Source: Thermomicrobiales bacterium | Lineage (GTDB): Bacteria > Chloroflexota > Chloroflexia > Thermomicrobiales > UBA6265 | Length of the DNA: 64,000 nucleotides | Reading direction: 5' to 3' | NCBI GenBank assembly: GCA_030447415.1 | Contig: JAUJOZ010000008.1 | Location: 62,001 to 126,000 of the forward strand | In this document: positions 20,620-31,202 of the stretch, one piece after another | How positions within the stretch are numbered: position 1 is the first letter of the stretch | Layout: each line of letters starts with the position of its first letter | The notes under the pieces: generated by a model | Databases searched by the model: none | What the model saw: the letters and a program-made list of their open reading frames with translations, nothing else | What the model was told of the DNA's origin: nothing | Program-made: the position numbers and the translations under genes

Positions 20620-21237
20620 CTAGACGGCGATAGCGGCCGGCTCCTGGGAGGGGAGCGGCGCCCGACGTGGCCGATGTACGAAGTTGGTGAGGAGGTCCTT
20701 GCCCGCCAGGGTGAGGATGGACTCCGGGTGGAACTGGACCCCCTCGACGTCCAGCTCCCGGTGGCGGAGGCCCATGATGAGCCCGTCGTCCGTCTCCGCG
20801 GTCACCTCCAACACGGCGGGTAGGGTGGCGCGTTCGACGATTAACGAGTGGTACCGGGTGGCGGCGAAGGGGTTGGGCAGCCCCTCGAAGACACCAAGGC
20901 CGAGGTGGTTGATGGCGGACGTCTTGCCGTGCATCAGCGACGGGGCGCGGAGCACCCGCCCGCCGAAGGCGGCGCCGATCGCCTGGTGTCCAAGACAGAC
21001 CCCGAGGATCGGCATCCGCCCCGCGAAGCGTCGAATCAATGGGACCGCGATCCCCGCCTCCGCCGGAGTGCAGGGCCCAGGCGACACGACGATGCCGTCC
21101 AGGCGCGGCGCCATCGCCTCGACCTCCTCCAGCGAGATTTGGTCGTTGCGGACCACCGTGACATCGGTGCCCAATTCGCGCAGCGCTTGGTAGAGGTTGA
21201 AGGTGAACGAGTCGTAGTTGTCGAGCAGGAAGATCAT
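20620..21237 (-). CDS. trpG: Anthranilate synthase component II (glutamine amidotransferase)
   Basis: [19 protein letters not shown]...[14 protein letters not shown]...[17 protein letters not shown]...[13 protein letters not shown]. Confidence 0.94.
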   Translation of the reverse strand: MIFLLDNYDSFTFNLYQALRELGTDVTVVRNDQISLEEVEAMAPRLDGIVVSPGPCTPAEAGIAVPLIRRFAGRMPILGVCLGHQAIGAAFGGRVLRAPSLMHGKTSAINHLGLGVFEGLPNPFAATRYHSLIVERATLPAVLEVTAETDDGLIMGLRHRELDVEGVQFHPESILTLAGKDLLTNFVHRPRRAPLPSQEPAAIAV

Positions 21238-21265
21238 TGCCGGGCCTCCTCGGTCCTCTTCCAGG

Positions 21266-22846
21266 CTACTCGCCGCTCGCCTCGAGCGCCTCGGCCAGCT
21301 CGATGGCCCGCAGCGAGCTGCGCATCTTGTGGTGGCTTTCCGCGTACTCGCCGTCCGGAGTGCTGTCGGCGACGATGCCGCCGCCAGCCTGCATCGACGC
21401 AATCCCGTCCTTGACGACCATCGTGCGCAGCGCGATCGCGGTGTCCATCCCGCCGGCGAAATCGACGTAGCCGACCGCCCCGGCGTACGGGCCACGCCGG
21501 TCGGTCTCCAGTTCCGCGATGATCTCCATCGCGCGTACCTTGGGCGCGCCCGAAACGGTCCCGGCCGGGAAGCAGGAGCGCAGCGCGTCGAGCCCGGTCA
21601 GTCCGTCAGCCAACTCGCCCTCGACATGGCTGACCAAGTGCATCACGTGGGAGTACCGCTCGACGCCCATCAACTGTGGCACGCGCACCGTACCCGGTGA
21701 GGCGACACGGCCAATGTCGTTGCGGCCGAGGTCGACGAGCATGACGTGCTCGGCGCGCTCCTTCTCGGCCGCTAGGTCCTCGGCGAGCGCCGCGTCCATC
21801 TCGGGTGTGTCGCCGCGTGGGTGGGTCCCGGCGATCGGGTGATTCGTCACGATCCGGTCCTCGAGTCGAACGAGCAGCTCGGGCGAGGCGCCGACGATTT
21901 GGTGGTCGAGGAAGTCGAGGTAGAACATGTACGGCGACGGGTTGATCGTCCGCAGGGCGCGGTAGATGGTAAACGGGTGGGCCGGGGTCGGCACGTCCAC
22001 CCGCTGCGAGAGCACGACCTGAATCACGTCGCCGGCGGCGATATATTCCTTGGCGCGCTCGACGATCTCCCGGTAACGCTCCGGGCTGGTGTTTGGCCGG
22101 CACCGCTCCTCCACCGGGATGTCCACCGGCACGCCGCCGTGTGGCAGTTGCGGCGTCCCTGAGCGGAGCAGCGCAATGAGGCCTTCGACCCGCGTCGCGG
22201 CCGTCGCGTACGCCTCCTCGAAGGTGGACCCAGCCTCCCGTCGCACGTGGCTGACGGCCTTGATCGTCCGCTCTAGGTGGTCGAAGACGAGGAGGGAGTC
22301 CGCAAGAAGGAACGTGCCGTCCGGCAAGCCAAGACCCGGCCCGGCCGCCGCCGACACCCGAGGCTCAAACGCTCGCACCGCCTCGTACGACAAGTAGCCG
22401 ACCGCTCCTCCGACAAAGCGCGGCAACGCGAGCCCGGGGACCGGCGTCCCCCGGTACGGCTCCAGCAGATGCGCTATCGCCGCGAGCGGGTCGGCACAGG
22501 ACTCGGTCCGCACCCCGTGGCCGGACGCAACGGTGGCGGTGCCGTCGGCAAGGGTCAGGACGGCCAGAGGGTCCGCTCCAATGAACGAGTACCGAGCTAA
22601 TCGCTCGCCCCCCTCGACGCTCTCAAGGAGGAAGGCTGGACGGTCGCGCCGGATCTTGAGAAACGCCGAAACCGGCGTCTCCAGGTCGGCCATGATTTCG
22701 CGATAGACCGGCACCGTTCCGTGGACCCCAGCAGCTGACGCTTTCTCCGCGAGCGCCCGGACCTCCTCGAGCGTCGGCGTCAGGACGCCGCGACGCGCCG
22801 ACCGGTCGCCAAATCGCCGCGGGGCGAGGGGAACTGCCTGCGCCAT
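21266..22846 (-). CDS. trpE: Anthranilate synthase component I
   Basis: [42 protein letters not shown]...; [29 protein letters not shown]. Confidence 0.94.
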   Translation of the reverse strand: MAQAVPLAPRRFGDRSARRGVLTPTLEEVRALAEKASAAGVHGTVPVYREIMADLETPVSAFLKIRRDRPAFLLESVEGGERLARYSFIGADPLAVLTLADGTATVASGHGVRTESCADPLAAIAHLLEPYRGTPVPGLALPRFVGGAVGYLSYEAVRAFEPRVSAAAGPGLGLPDGTFLLADSLLVFDHLERTIKAVSHVRREAGSTFEEAYATAATRVEGLIALLRSGTPQLPHGGVPVDIPVEERCRPNTSPERYREIVERAKEYIAAGDVIQVVLSQRVDVPTPAHPFTIYRALRTINPSPYMFYLDFLDHQIVGASPELLVRLEDRIVTNHPIAGTHPRGDTPEMDAALAEDLAAEKERAEHVMLVDLGRNDIGRVASPGTVRVPQLMGVERYSHVMHLVSHVEGELADGLTGLDALRSCFPAGTVSGAPKVRAMEIIAELETDRRGPYAGAVGYVDFAGGMDTAIALRTMVVKDGIASMQAGGGIVADSTPDGEYAESHHKMRSSLRAIELAEALEASGE

Positions 22847-22917
22847 CAAGGTCGTCCTCCATCGCCGACTTCAGCGATCGGGCCGCGTACCGACCGCGAG
22901 CACCGGGGGCCGGGAAA

Positions 22918-22950
22918 CAAAAAAACCTCCGTCCCGGTAAGGGACGGAGG
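22918..22950 (-). terminator. T-box rho-independent terminator
   Basis: Perfect 10-bp stem CCTCCGTCCC-TTACC-GGGACGGAGG followed by TTTTTTTT on minus strand. Confidence 0.93.
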
Positions 22951-23244
22951 TGCGCCGTGCACGCCCCGCGGTACCACCCTCGTTGGAGCCGGTGAGCCGG
23001 CCCCCACTCCGCGCGTACGGGCCGGGACGGATAACATCCAGTCGTGGCCGATACGCCGCTCCCGATAACGGGGGAGAAGCCGGAGCCGTCTACTGGGCCG
23101 GCCGATGGCCGAGCCGTTCGAGGCACAACTCCCGGATCCATTCGGCGCCCGCGGGACGCTGGGCTCCCACCGTTCCCCAGCTCGCTAGGCCTCGCGTGCC
23201 GGCGCCTACTCGTTCCGATCGTCGCAGATCGCCATCTTAGGTTA
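22918..23244 (-). ncRNA. T-box leader (tRNA-Trp-sensing) upstream of trpE
   Basis: Minus strand: AGGGTGGTACCGCG T-box (22967-22980); loop-E AGTA-GGCGCC (23201-23210) opposite GGCGCC-GAA-TGG-A (TGG specifier at 23138-23140); terminator hairpin + U8 (22918-22950). Confidence 0.92.
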
Positions 23245-23250
23245 GCCGGG

Positions 23251-23279
23251 ACTCTAGCAGTGGCGTCCCGGTATGTCAA
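23251..23279 (-). promoter_or_regulatory. Promoter of the T-box/trp operon
   Basis: Minus strand TTGACA (23279-23274), 17-nt spacer, TAGAGT (23256-23251), just upstream of the T-box leader. Confidence 0.75.
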
Positions 23280-23520
23280 GCAGCGGTGTAGGGAGGGCAA
23301 GCCGCCGAGTCGGCGCGCCTTGCTTGTTACGGTGCCACCATGGGAGCGTGGAGGCCTCGCTGACCTGCTTGCGGCGCCCGAACAGGGGCCATAGCATAGC
23401 GCTAACGCTCGGGACCGCCCGTTTTGGCATGTCACGCTCGCGGATAGGGCTGTGGCGCGAGGCACCGCCTGGAAGGGTTCAAGATGCGACGGGTGCAGAG
23501 CAAGCGTAGCGTGCGGACGT

Positions 23521-24339
23521 ATGTATGGCCTTCTCGGGCTTCTCCTGCTGGTGTTCCTCGCTGCTTGCGGTCGGTCGGAGGAGACGGCGCCGACCGCGAC
23601 GGCGGCCGCGACCACGGTCGCTCCAGCCCTAGCCGCTCCGACACCGATGACGGGGGTGCCCACGGCTACGCAAGAAGCGCCGGCGGCCACCGCGACGGAG
23701 ACAGCGCCCACGGTTGCCGTTACGCCGGAGCCCGCGTTAAGCGATGTCGCGACGGCACCCGCCATTCCGGCGACCACCGCGGTCATGCCGCCTCCGACCG
23801 AAGTTGTCCCACCGACCCCGACCACAACCGAAGTTCCGCCGCCGACGTCATCCGCGCTCCTCGCGCCGCCGCGAGCCGCCGACGTCGCCACGCCAACCGT
23901 TACGCCGGTGGTCGAAGCCGCGGCGACGTCCACGCCGACAAGCACCCCGACACCCCCACCAACGCCTGCGGCAACTCCGACCTCGACCCCGGCGCCAGCC
24001 CCGACCTCGAGTGCGCTCCTCGCCCCGCCTGCTCCGGCGGCCACCGGCACGCTGACGGCAGCGGCGATTCCCACCGCCACCGCACCCCCGCCGGCGACGC
24101 CGAGGGTAGCTCCCGCGACGCCCACACTCATCCCAGCACCCACGTCAAGCCCGCTCGTTGCCCCACCGCTGCGCGTGTCGACCAGCACGCCGACACCGAC
24201 CGCGACGGCTGCCCCACCGCCGGCCACGGGCACCGACGTCCCGTCGCCGACCGCTACCGCCACTGCCAGCCCGACACCCGTCTCGGGCGCTCTCCCGGCT
24301 GCACCGACCTCTGCTCCGCTGCGTCCGCCGCCTGGATAG
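23521..24339 (+). CDS. Thr/Pro/Ala-rich lipoprotein of low complexity
   Basis: MYGLLGLLLLVFLAACGRSEE lipobox; remainder almost entirely T/P/A/V with recurrent PTSSALLAPP-like motif. Confidence 0.65.
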   Translation: MYGLLGLLLLVFLAACGRSEETAPTATAAATTVAPALAAPTPMTGVPTATQEAPAATATETAPTVAVTPEPALSDVATAPAIPATTAVMPPPTEVVPPTPTTTEVPPPTSSALLAPPRAADVATPTVTPVVEAAATSTPTSTPTPPPTPAATPTSTPAPAPTSSALLAPPAPAATGTLTAAAIPTATAPPPATPRVAPATPTLIPAPTSSPLVAPPLRVSTSTPTPTATAAPPPATGTDVPSPTATATASPTPVSGALPAAPTSAPLRPPPG

Positions 24340-24613
24340 CCCTCGCTGCCGGTGGGTGATCGAGCGACGTTCCCCGTCCGTGTCCAGCGTCGGCGCGACC
24401 CCGCGGAGTGGAGCGGGCACTGAGGAACCGTGCCGAGCGCGCGGCGACGGGAAACCCATCGGCGACGCGAGCTCCTCACGTAGGTGGCTCGGAGAACCTC
24501 TGCCTCTCCCAGATCATGGTGGATGAACGGGAGCAGATGAGATCGGCCCCGCTCGGCCGGAGCTGCTCGAAGGGGTAGTCACGGGGTGGCGTTGGTCAAC
24601 CAACCCTAAGCCA

Positions 24614-26593
24614 TTACGGACGGGGAGAGCGGCTTGGTCGAGATGGCCCACGGGGGGAGAGTGGCTCGCCCCGGTGGTTATCGGCCCGCTGGCCCCGGGC
24701 CGCATACAGCTGATGGTCGGCGGTCTCTACGAGTTCGGCGGCCTTCGTCCCGTCGGCCGGCGACGTCGCCACTCCGAACGTCACCGCGACGCGTTGCAAG
24801 AGCGGCGACGCAACAGAGCGCCGGCGAAGCGCCCGGCGCACGCGAAGGCCGGCGGCCCGTGCTTGCTCGGCATCAGCGTGGGGCATCACCAGGGCGGACT
24901 CATCGCCGCCGTACCGAGCAACGAGATCGGCCGACCGGACGCTCCCCTTGAGCAGCCGTGCGAACTGGCGCAGGAGCGCATCGCCGGCGAGATGGCCCTG
25001 CGTGTCATTGATGAGCTTGAGTCCCTCAATATCGAACAGCACGACGCTCACCGGCGGGCCGTTTCCCTCGGCTCGCGCCAACGCTTCCTTCAGCGCCCCG
25101 TAGAAGACCCGGTGGTTTGACAGTCGCGTGAGCGCGTCGGTCCCGGCCGCCCGCTTCAGCTCCTCGTGCTGAAGCGCGACAGCGAGGGCTGGCGCTAACC
25201 GTTGGATGACTTGGGCGAGCGCACGTTCCTCGGCCGCGGTGAACGGCGGGGAGTCGCTCTGGTTCCGACGCAGCACCACCACGCCGAGGAGCCGATCGTC
25301 CCACGCCACCGGTGCGGCGATTTCCGCGACTGCCGTCCCCGGGCCAACAACGGTCCGCGGCTGACGCGCGCTTCCACTGGCCGGGTGCGCCCCGGGCCGG
25401 CGCACTGAGCTGTGATTTGAGGATGGATGGCCGTTCCCACGCTGGTGCGGGTGTCCGACGGTCCACCCGCTTGGTGGGTCGCTTCCATCTCGAACGAGGG
25501 CGTTGGACTCCGAGGTCGAGAGCTCGATCGTGCACGACGCATCAGGTGTCAGGCGAGCGATCTCGGCGGTCACGGTCTCTAAGTAGGCCGGTAGATTCGG
25601 GATCATGGCGACGTGACGCCCGATTGCGTTGATCACCTCCAACGTGCGCGCGCCCAACTCGTCAACCCAGCCGCTGAGCGGAACCCCTGTCGTTTTCCGT
25701 GTCGCCGCGTCAGTGGAGTCCGCGACATGGCCCACACGGAGCGAACCCTCCGGCTCGATACCCAGCAGTCCGAGGAGCGCTCTCACCGTCTCCTCTACTG
25801 CGGCGCGCTCGAAATCCGCTTGGGTCTCCACGGCGAGCGCTCGTCCAGCGGCGATCGATGCGAGCTCTGCCAGGTGGGACACCGCATCGGCGAGGGCACC
25901 GTCCAGATCCGATGCGGTGTCAAGCACAATGAAGATACTCGACGCACCGAGGTTGGGGGACAGGCGGGCTGCCGCCCCACCACCGACGCCGAGCGCCTCC
26001 AGCACCCGACGGACCTCGCCGCTGAGGTGCTCAACCCGAAAGGAGCACAGACCGTCGTCGCTGGCTCGAAGGAGCGCCTCGATGATGTCGCCGTCTGGGT
26101 CCAGGAGACGTGCGAAGGGTTCACCGAGGCGGCCGGCACTCAACCGCCAAACGCCACCGGTGCTGCCCGTCAAGCTGGCAACGGCACCGTCTCCAAGCCG
26201 CGCCCCCGCCTCCGCAAGGGCGCGGCATACCTCACGGGGGCCGGTGGCGGCAAGGAGCGCCCAGACGGCTGCCGGGCCAGCCACCGCGTCACGGTCGCGG
26301 GACGAGGCCTGCCAATACGGTGTCGGCTCGTGGGAGATCACGGTCGCAGGGAAAGAGTGGGCGGACGGCGCATCGGTGGAGTCCAAGACGAGTTGCGGAT
26401 CGGCCACGACCTCACTCCGAGGGACGGCCCTGGAACATGGCAGGGCTGCCGGCACTGGTCCTCGCCGCCCGATGTCGATGCTAAGGGAGCATGTGGTCGG
26501 ACGGCAATGGGACGTATGTCCTACCTGGTGGAGCGCTCCTGCACTCGCTGCCGGGCGCGGCTGGGCCCGGCTCGTATAATGACCGCCCCGCAC
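24614..26593 (-). CDS. GGDEF-domain (diguanylate cyclase-like) protein with GAF-like region; start uncertain
   Basis: [22 protein letters not shown]...[55 protein letters not shown]; upstream [20 protein letters not shown]-like segment. Confidence 0.85.
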   Translation of the reverse strand: MRGGHYTSRAQPRPAASAGALHQVGHTSHCRPTTCSLSIDIGRRGPVPAALPCSRAVPRSEVVADPQLVLDSTDAPSAHSFPATVISHEPTPYWQASSRDRDAVAGPAAVWALLAATGPREVCRALAEAGARLGDGAVASLTGSTGGVWRLSAGRLGEPFARLLDPDGDIIEALLRASDDGLCSFRVEHLSGEVRRVLEALGVGGGAAARLSPNLGASSIFIVLDTASDLDGALADAVSHLAELASIAAGRALAVETQADFERAAVEETVRALLGLLGIEPEGSLRVGHVADSTDAATRKTTGVPLSGWVDELGARTLEVINAIGRHVAMIPNLPAYLETVTAEIARLTPDASCTIELSTSESNALVRDGSDPPSGWTVGHPHQRGNGHPSSNHSSVRRPGAHPASGSARQPRTVVGPGTAVAEIAAPVAWDDRLLGVVVLRRNQSDSPPFTAAEERALAQVIQRLAPALAVALQHEELKRAAGTDALTRLSNHRVFYGALKEALARAEGNGPPVSVVLFDIEGLKLINDTQGHLAGDALLRQFARLLKGSVRSADLVARYGGDESALVMPHADAEQARAAGLRVRRALRRRSVASPLLQRVAVTFGVATSPADGTKAAELVETADHQLYAARGQRADNHRGEPLSPRGPSRPSRSPRP

Positions 26594-26633
26594 GAGGACG
26601 TGTGGCGCCGAAGCGAGGCGAAAGGCGTGCGCA

Positions 26634-28250
26634 ATGGCGGTGGCCAGTCAGGCACCTGAGGCGATGCAGGCCCTCGCCGGAGTCGGCGAGCACCGGACAG
26701 TCCATGAGGCCGCAATCGCTGAACTGCGCGACCGACTGGCGCGTGCGGCGGCCGGCGGGGGCGAGGAAGCTCAGGCCAAGCAGCGAGCGCGCGGCAAGCT
26801 TGCCGTGCGGGAGCGAATTGACCGAGTGCTCGACCCCGCGTCTCCCTTTCTAGAGCTTTCCCCGCTCGCGGCCGACGGACTCTACGACGGTGCCGCTCCG
26901 GGCGCCGGTATCGTCACGGGGATCGGTCGCATCGGCGGGCGTGAGGTCGTGGTCGTCGCCAACGACCCGACTGTCAAGGGCGGCACCTATTTCCCTTTGA
27001 CGGTGAAAAAGCACCTTCGGGCGCAGGAGATCGCCGAGGCGAATCATCTGCCGTGCCTCTACTTCGTCGACTCGGGCGGGGCGTTTCTCCCGCTCCAAAG
27101 CGAGGTGTTCCCCGACCGCGACCACTTCGGTCGAATCTTCCGCAACCAGGCTCTGCTGTCGGCGAAAGGACTCCGCCAGGTGGCGATTGTCCTCGGCTCA
27201 TGCACCGCCGGTGGCGCCTACGTGCCGGCGATGTGCGACGAGGCGGTGATCGTGCGCGGGGCCGGCACCATCTTCCTCGCGGGACCGCCTCTAGTGAAGG
27301 CGGCGACCGGCGAGGAGGTCTCGGCCGAGGAACTTGGGGGCGCCGACGTCCACGGTCGAATCAGCGGCGTGGTTGACTACATCGCCGACGACGAGCCGGC
27401 CGCTCTAGCGCTCGCCCGCGACCTCATGAGCGCCCCACGGCCAGCCCCGCCGCCTACGCCGTGGCAGCGCGAGCCGATCACCGAACCGGTCGAGGACCCC
27501 GACGAGCTACTTGATATCGTCCCGCCTGACCCGCGCAGGCCATATGACGTGCGCCAGCTGCTAACGCGGGTCCTGGACGGCAGCCGGCTACGGGAGTTCA
27601 AAGCCGACTACGGCGCGACGCTTGTCTGCGGATTCGGGCACCTTTACGGCATACCGGTCGGCATCCTGGCAAACAACGGCGTCCTCTTCCCCGACTCGGC
27701 TCGCAAGGGTGCCCATTTTGTGATGCTCTGCGCCCAGCAGCGGGTACCGCTCCTCTTCTTCCAGAACATCACTGGCTTCATCGTTGGGCGCCGCTATGAG
27801 CACGAGGGAGTCGCGCGCGACGGCGCGAAGATGGTCGCCGCCGTAGCGGCCGCGCAGGTCCCGAAGCTAACGCTCATGATTGGAGCCAGCTATGGTGCTG
27901 GCAACTACGCTATGTGCGGCCGCGCCTACGACCCGCGGTTCGTCTTCTCCTGGCCGAGTCACCGCATCGCCGTGATGGGCGGCGAGCAGGCGGCCGGCGT
28001 CCTCGCGACCATCCGGGAGCAGAGCGCACGGGGACGGGGCGAAAACCTCGACGAGGCGACCGTCGCTGCCATGCGCGCCGACGTCGCCGCTCGGTACGAG
28101 GAGGAAACGAGCCCGTACTACGCGACCGCCCGTCTCTGGGATGACGGTATCATCGACCCGCGCCAGACCCGGCAGGTTCTTGGTCTCGCCCTCGCCACGT
28201 CCCTCAACGCACCGATCCCGCCGACCGACTACGGCGTGTTGCGCATGTGA
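26634..28250 (+). CDS. Acyl-CoA carboxylase carboxyltransferase (beta) subunit, likely methylcrotonyl-CoA carboxylase beta
   Basis: [24 protein letters not shown]...[56 protein letters not shown]...; neighbours LiuC/D/E-like. Confidence 0.88.
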   Translation: MAVASQAPEAMQALAGVGEHRTVHEAAIAELRDRLARAAAGGGEEAQAKQRARGKLAVRERIDRVLDPASPFLELSPLAADGLYDGAAPGAGIVTGIGRIGGREVVVVANDPTVKGGTYFPLTVKKHLRAQEIAEANHLPCLYFVDSGGAFLPLQSEVFPDRDHFGRIFRNQALLSAKGLRQVAIVLGSCTAGGAYVPAMCDEAVIVRGAGTIFLAGPPLVKAATGEEVSAEELGGADVHGRISGVVDYIADDEPAALALARDLMSAPRPAPPPTPWQREPITEPVEDPDELLDIVPPDPRRPYDVRQLLTRVLDGSRLREFKADYGATLVCGFGHLYGIPVGILANNGVLFPDSARKGAHFVMLCAQQRVPLLFFQNITGFIVGRRYEHEGVARDGAKMVAAVAAAQVPKLTLMIGASYGAGNYAMCGRAYDPRFVFSWPSHRIAVMGGEQAAGVLATIREQSARGRGENLDEATVAAMRADVAARYEEETSPYYATARLWDDGIIDPRQTRQVLGLALATSLNAPIPPTDYGVLRM

Positions 28251-28413
28251 TCGCGCTCGGGCTACGCTGCGCCGGGTCTTGGTCGATCCATCCCCCGCTC
28301 CAACGGGCTAGGAGCGCGCCCGACTGCGCTGCCACCGCGCACGTCGCGTATACGGGCGTCGTTTGCCACCCTCCTCTTGGGGCGACGCCGGCGACGTTTG
28401 CCGAGGAGCGCCC

Positions 28414-29223
28414 ATGACCCAAAACGTACGGACGGTGGGCCTGACCATCGTCCAGGACGGCCCGGTTCTTCGTCTGTCCCTTGACCGGCCTCAGCGCCGA
28501 AACGCCCTTGCTCGCTCGCTCGTCACCGCCCTGACCGACGCGTTCTCGGCCGTCGGACAGGGCGGCAAGACGCGCGTCGTTGTGCTGGCCGGCGAGGGGC
28601 CGGTCTTCTGCGCGGGTGCTGACCTGACGGAGTTCGCCGAGGCTGGGAATTCCGAACGCTTGCGCGCGGACGGCGAGGGCTTGAGCTATCTTCTTGCGGC
28701 GATGACCGCGTGCCCGGTCCCGATTGTGGTCCGAGTCCACGGCGCTGCGTACGGAGGTGGAGTCGGCCTCGTCTGCGCCGGCGACGTGGCGGTGGCCGAG
28801 ACCGGAACGCAGTTCTCGCTGAGCGAAGCGCGGCTCGGGCTCGTTCCCGCCGTCATCGGACCGTACGTCGTGGCGGCGCTCGGCCAACGGGAAGCGAAAG
28901 CGCGGATGCTCCTGACGGCGCCGTTCGGTGTCGAAGAGGCGCATCGCGTCGGGCTCGTTCACCAAGTGGTGGCGTCAACGGAACTCGACGGCGCGGTCGA
29001 GGGCCTCGTCACTCATCTGCTTCATGGAGCGCCGGGTGCCCTCGCGGCGATCAAGCGGCTCGTGCCGGACGTGGCGGGGCGGCCGCCGAGCGAGGTCCGC
29101 GGCCAGTTGATGGACCTGCTTGCGGAGCGGCGAGCGAGTGCGGAGGGCCAGGAGGGAATGGCTGCCTTCGTCGCCAAGCGGCCGCCCGCCTGGGCCCCAG
29201 TCCCACCGGACCCGGCCTCATGA
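28414..29223 (+). CDS. Enoyl-CoA hydratase/isomerase family (methylglutaconyl-CoA hydratase-like by context)
   Basis: LRLSLDRPQRRNALARSLVTAL...VVLAGEGPVFCAGADLTEFAE...RVHGAAYGGGVGLVCAGDVAVAE; GAGGAG RBS. Confidence 0.88.
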   Translation: MTQNVRTVGLTIVQDGPVLRLSLDRPQRRNALARSLVTALTDAFSAVGQGGKTRVVVLAGEGPVFCAGADLTEFAEAGNSERLRADGEGLSYLLAAMTACPVPIVVRVHGAAYGGGVGLVCAGDVAVAETGTQFSLSEARLGLVPAVIGPYVVAALGQREAKARMLLTAPFGVEEAHRVGLVHQVVASTELDGAVEGLVTHLLHGAPGALAAIKRLVPDVAGRPPSEVRGQLMDLLAERRASAEGQEGMAAFVAKRPPAWAPVPPDPAS

Positions 29224-31202
29224 CCGAGTCCCTGCGGGGCCGGCGGGTGGCGATTGCCAACCGGGCCGAGATCGCCGTCCGTATCGCCACGACCTGCCGT
29301 CGCCTTGACATGATTCCGGTGCTCCTCGCGGGCGAACCCGACCTCGATGGGTACGCGGCTCGGAGCATCGGGCTGGTCGAACCCCTGGGCTCGGCTGGAT
29401 CCGAGATGGACGTCGCTCGTGTGGTCGCGGCAGCGCGTCGTGTGGAAGCGGACTTGCTTCATCCGGGGTACGGATTCCTGAGTGAGCGCGCCGAGTTGTC
29501 TGCGGCGTGCGACGACGCGGGCATCTGCTTCGTTGGTCCGTCATCCACCACCCTTGAACTTTGTGGCGACAAGCTTCAAACCCGTCTCGCCGCGCAGCGG
29601 GCGGGCGTGCCGCTGCTTCCGGCTAGCCCACCGCTGGGCGATGAGCCAACCGCCTGGCACGCCGCCGCCGAGGACGTCGGCTACCCACTTCTGGTAAAAC
29701 CGGCCGCCGCCGGAGGCGGCCGGGGGATGCGTCGAGTGGTCGGCCCGGCGGCGCTCGTCGATGCGATTGCCGCCGCTCGTCGCGAGGGTGGCGAGTCGGG
29801 CGCGGGGGATGTCGTCTACCTTGAGCGCGAGCTCGCCGAGCCGCGTCATGTCGAGGTGCAGTTAGCGGGCGACGGGTTCGATGCCGTGGTCCTCGGCGAC
29901 CGTGACTGTTCCTTGCAGCGACGGCATCAGAAGGTGGTCGAAGAGGCGCCCGCGCCGGGGCTCTCGCCGGAGACCCGAGCCGCGCTTCACACCCACGCTG
30001 TTGCGGTCGCTCGTGCAGTTGGGCTGCGCGGCGTCGCTACCTGCGAGTTTCTTCTCGGCGGGGATGGGCTCCTTGCCTTCCTGGAGGTGAACCCGCGCCT
30101 CCAGGTCGAACACCCGGTCACTGAGGTGGTTACCGGGTTGGACTTGGTCGAGTGGCAGTTCCGCCTGGCCACGGGTGAGGGCGTGAGGGGCTTGCGAGGG
30201 CCCGCCCCGAGGGGGCACGCCATCGAAGCGCGGGTTTACGCTGAAGATCCGGCGGCAGGCTTCCTGCCAAGCCCGGGCAGGCTGGCGACCGTGGTGTGGC
30301 CGACCCGACCCGACCTTCGCGTCGACGCCGGGTACGCCTTGGGCGACACGGTGCCGACCGCGTACGATCCACTGATTGCCAAGTTCATCGGCCACGGAGC
30401 CGATCGCGACGCCGCCAGCGCCGCCCTCAGCGCCGGGCTACGAGAGGTGGTCGTCGCCGGCGTCACGACCAACGTCGCCTGGTTGCTCTCCGCCCTCGCG
30501 CAGCCCGAGGTTGCCGGCGGTCGGGTGACCACGGCGACGGCGACGCGCGTCCCTCTCCCCGAGCCACCCCGTGCCTTCGCCATCGCGGCGGCCGTGGCCC
30601 GGGCCCTCGACCGACCGCCGACGGCCGACCCCTGGATGGCTGTCGGCCCCTTTCGCGTGTCCGGCGAGACCGCACTCCTCTTCCACGGCGACGATTGGGA
30701 GGAGCGCGCCGTCGTCTGGAAAGGCCCTGGCGGGTGGATGCTTCGCATCGACGGAGCCGAAGGTCATCTCCGCTGGTGGCGCGATGTGGCCGATGTCTGG
30801 ACGGTGACGTTCGGAAGGGTCGTGGCGCGGGCCGCTGTCATCGAGAACAGCGGCGTGCTCGACGTCGCGAGCGGCGGCGGTCGATGGCGTTTCCGCCCCG
30901 GGGCGATGCCCGCCCGGTCCGCGCAACGGGCTTCACTCGCGGGCGACGGCCGGATCCGGGCGCCGTTGCCAGGAAAGGTCCTTCGCGTCGATGTCGCCGA
31001 AGGCGACCATGTCGTCGCCGGTGCCTCCCTGGTAACGCTCAGTGCGATGAAAATCGAGCTCGGGTGCTCGGCACCCGCCGCTGGCACAGTGGGTCGTGTC
31101 CGGTGTACACCTGGCCAGTTGGTAGACGCCGGAGAGGTGCTCGTCGAGATGGCTCTGGACGGCATGGCGCAGCTCGGCACGACGGAGGGCACGGCCTCGT
31201 GA
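29220..31202 (+). CDS. Biotin-dependent acyl-CoA carboxylase alpha subunit (biotin carboxylase + BCCP), likely methylcrotonyl-CoA carboxylase
   Basis: VAIANRAEIAVRIATTCRRL; VKPAAAGGGRGMR; FLEVNPRLQVEHPVTEVVTGLDLVEWQ; C-terminal SAMKIE biotinyl site; ATGA overlap with previous gene. Confidence 0.92.
   Translation: MTESLRGRRVAIANRAEIAVRIATTCRRLDMIPVLLAGEPDLDGYAARSIGLVEPLGSAGSEMDVARVVAAARRVEADLLHPGYGFLSERAELSAACDDAGICFVGPSSTTLELCGDKLQTRLAAQRAGVPLLPASPPLGDEPTAWHAAAEDVGYPLLVKPAAAGGGRGMRRVVGPAALVDAIAAARREGGESGAGDVVYLERELAEPRHVEVQLAGDGFDAVVLGDRDCSLQRRHQKVVEEAPAPGLSPETRAALHTHAVAVARAVGLRGVATCEFLLGGDGLLAFLEVNPRLQVEHPVTEVVTGLDLVEWQFRLATGEGVRGLRGPAPRGHAIEARVYAEDPAAGFLPSPGRLATVVWPTRPDLRVDAGYALGDTVPTAYDPLIAKFIGHGADRDAASAALSAGLREVVVAGVTTNVAWLLSALAQPEVAGGRVTTATATRVPLPEPPRAFAIAAAVARALDRPPTADPWMAVGPFRVSGETALLFHGDDWEERAVVWKGPGGWMLRIDGAEGHLRWWRDVADVWTVTFGRVVARAAVIENSGVLDVASGGGRWRFRPGAMPARSAQRASLAGDGRIRAPLPGKVLRVDVAEGDHVVAGASLVTLSAMKIELGCSAPAAGTVGRVRCTPGQLVDAGEVLVEMALDGMAQLGTTEGTAS

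Noticed and set aside
22623-24479. 618-aa minus-strand ORF across the trp leader and lipoprotein region
   Set aside because: It covers the T-box RNA and is antisense to the lipoprotein; its Gly/Val-rich repeats mirror Thr/Pro codons of the opposite strand.
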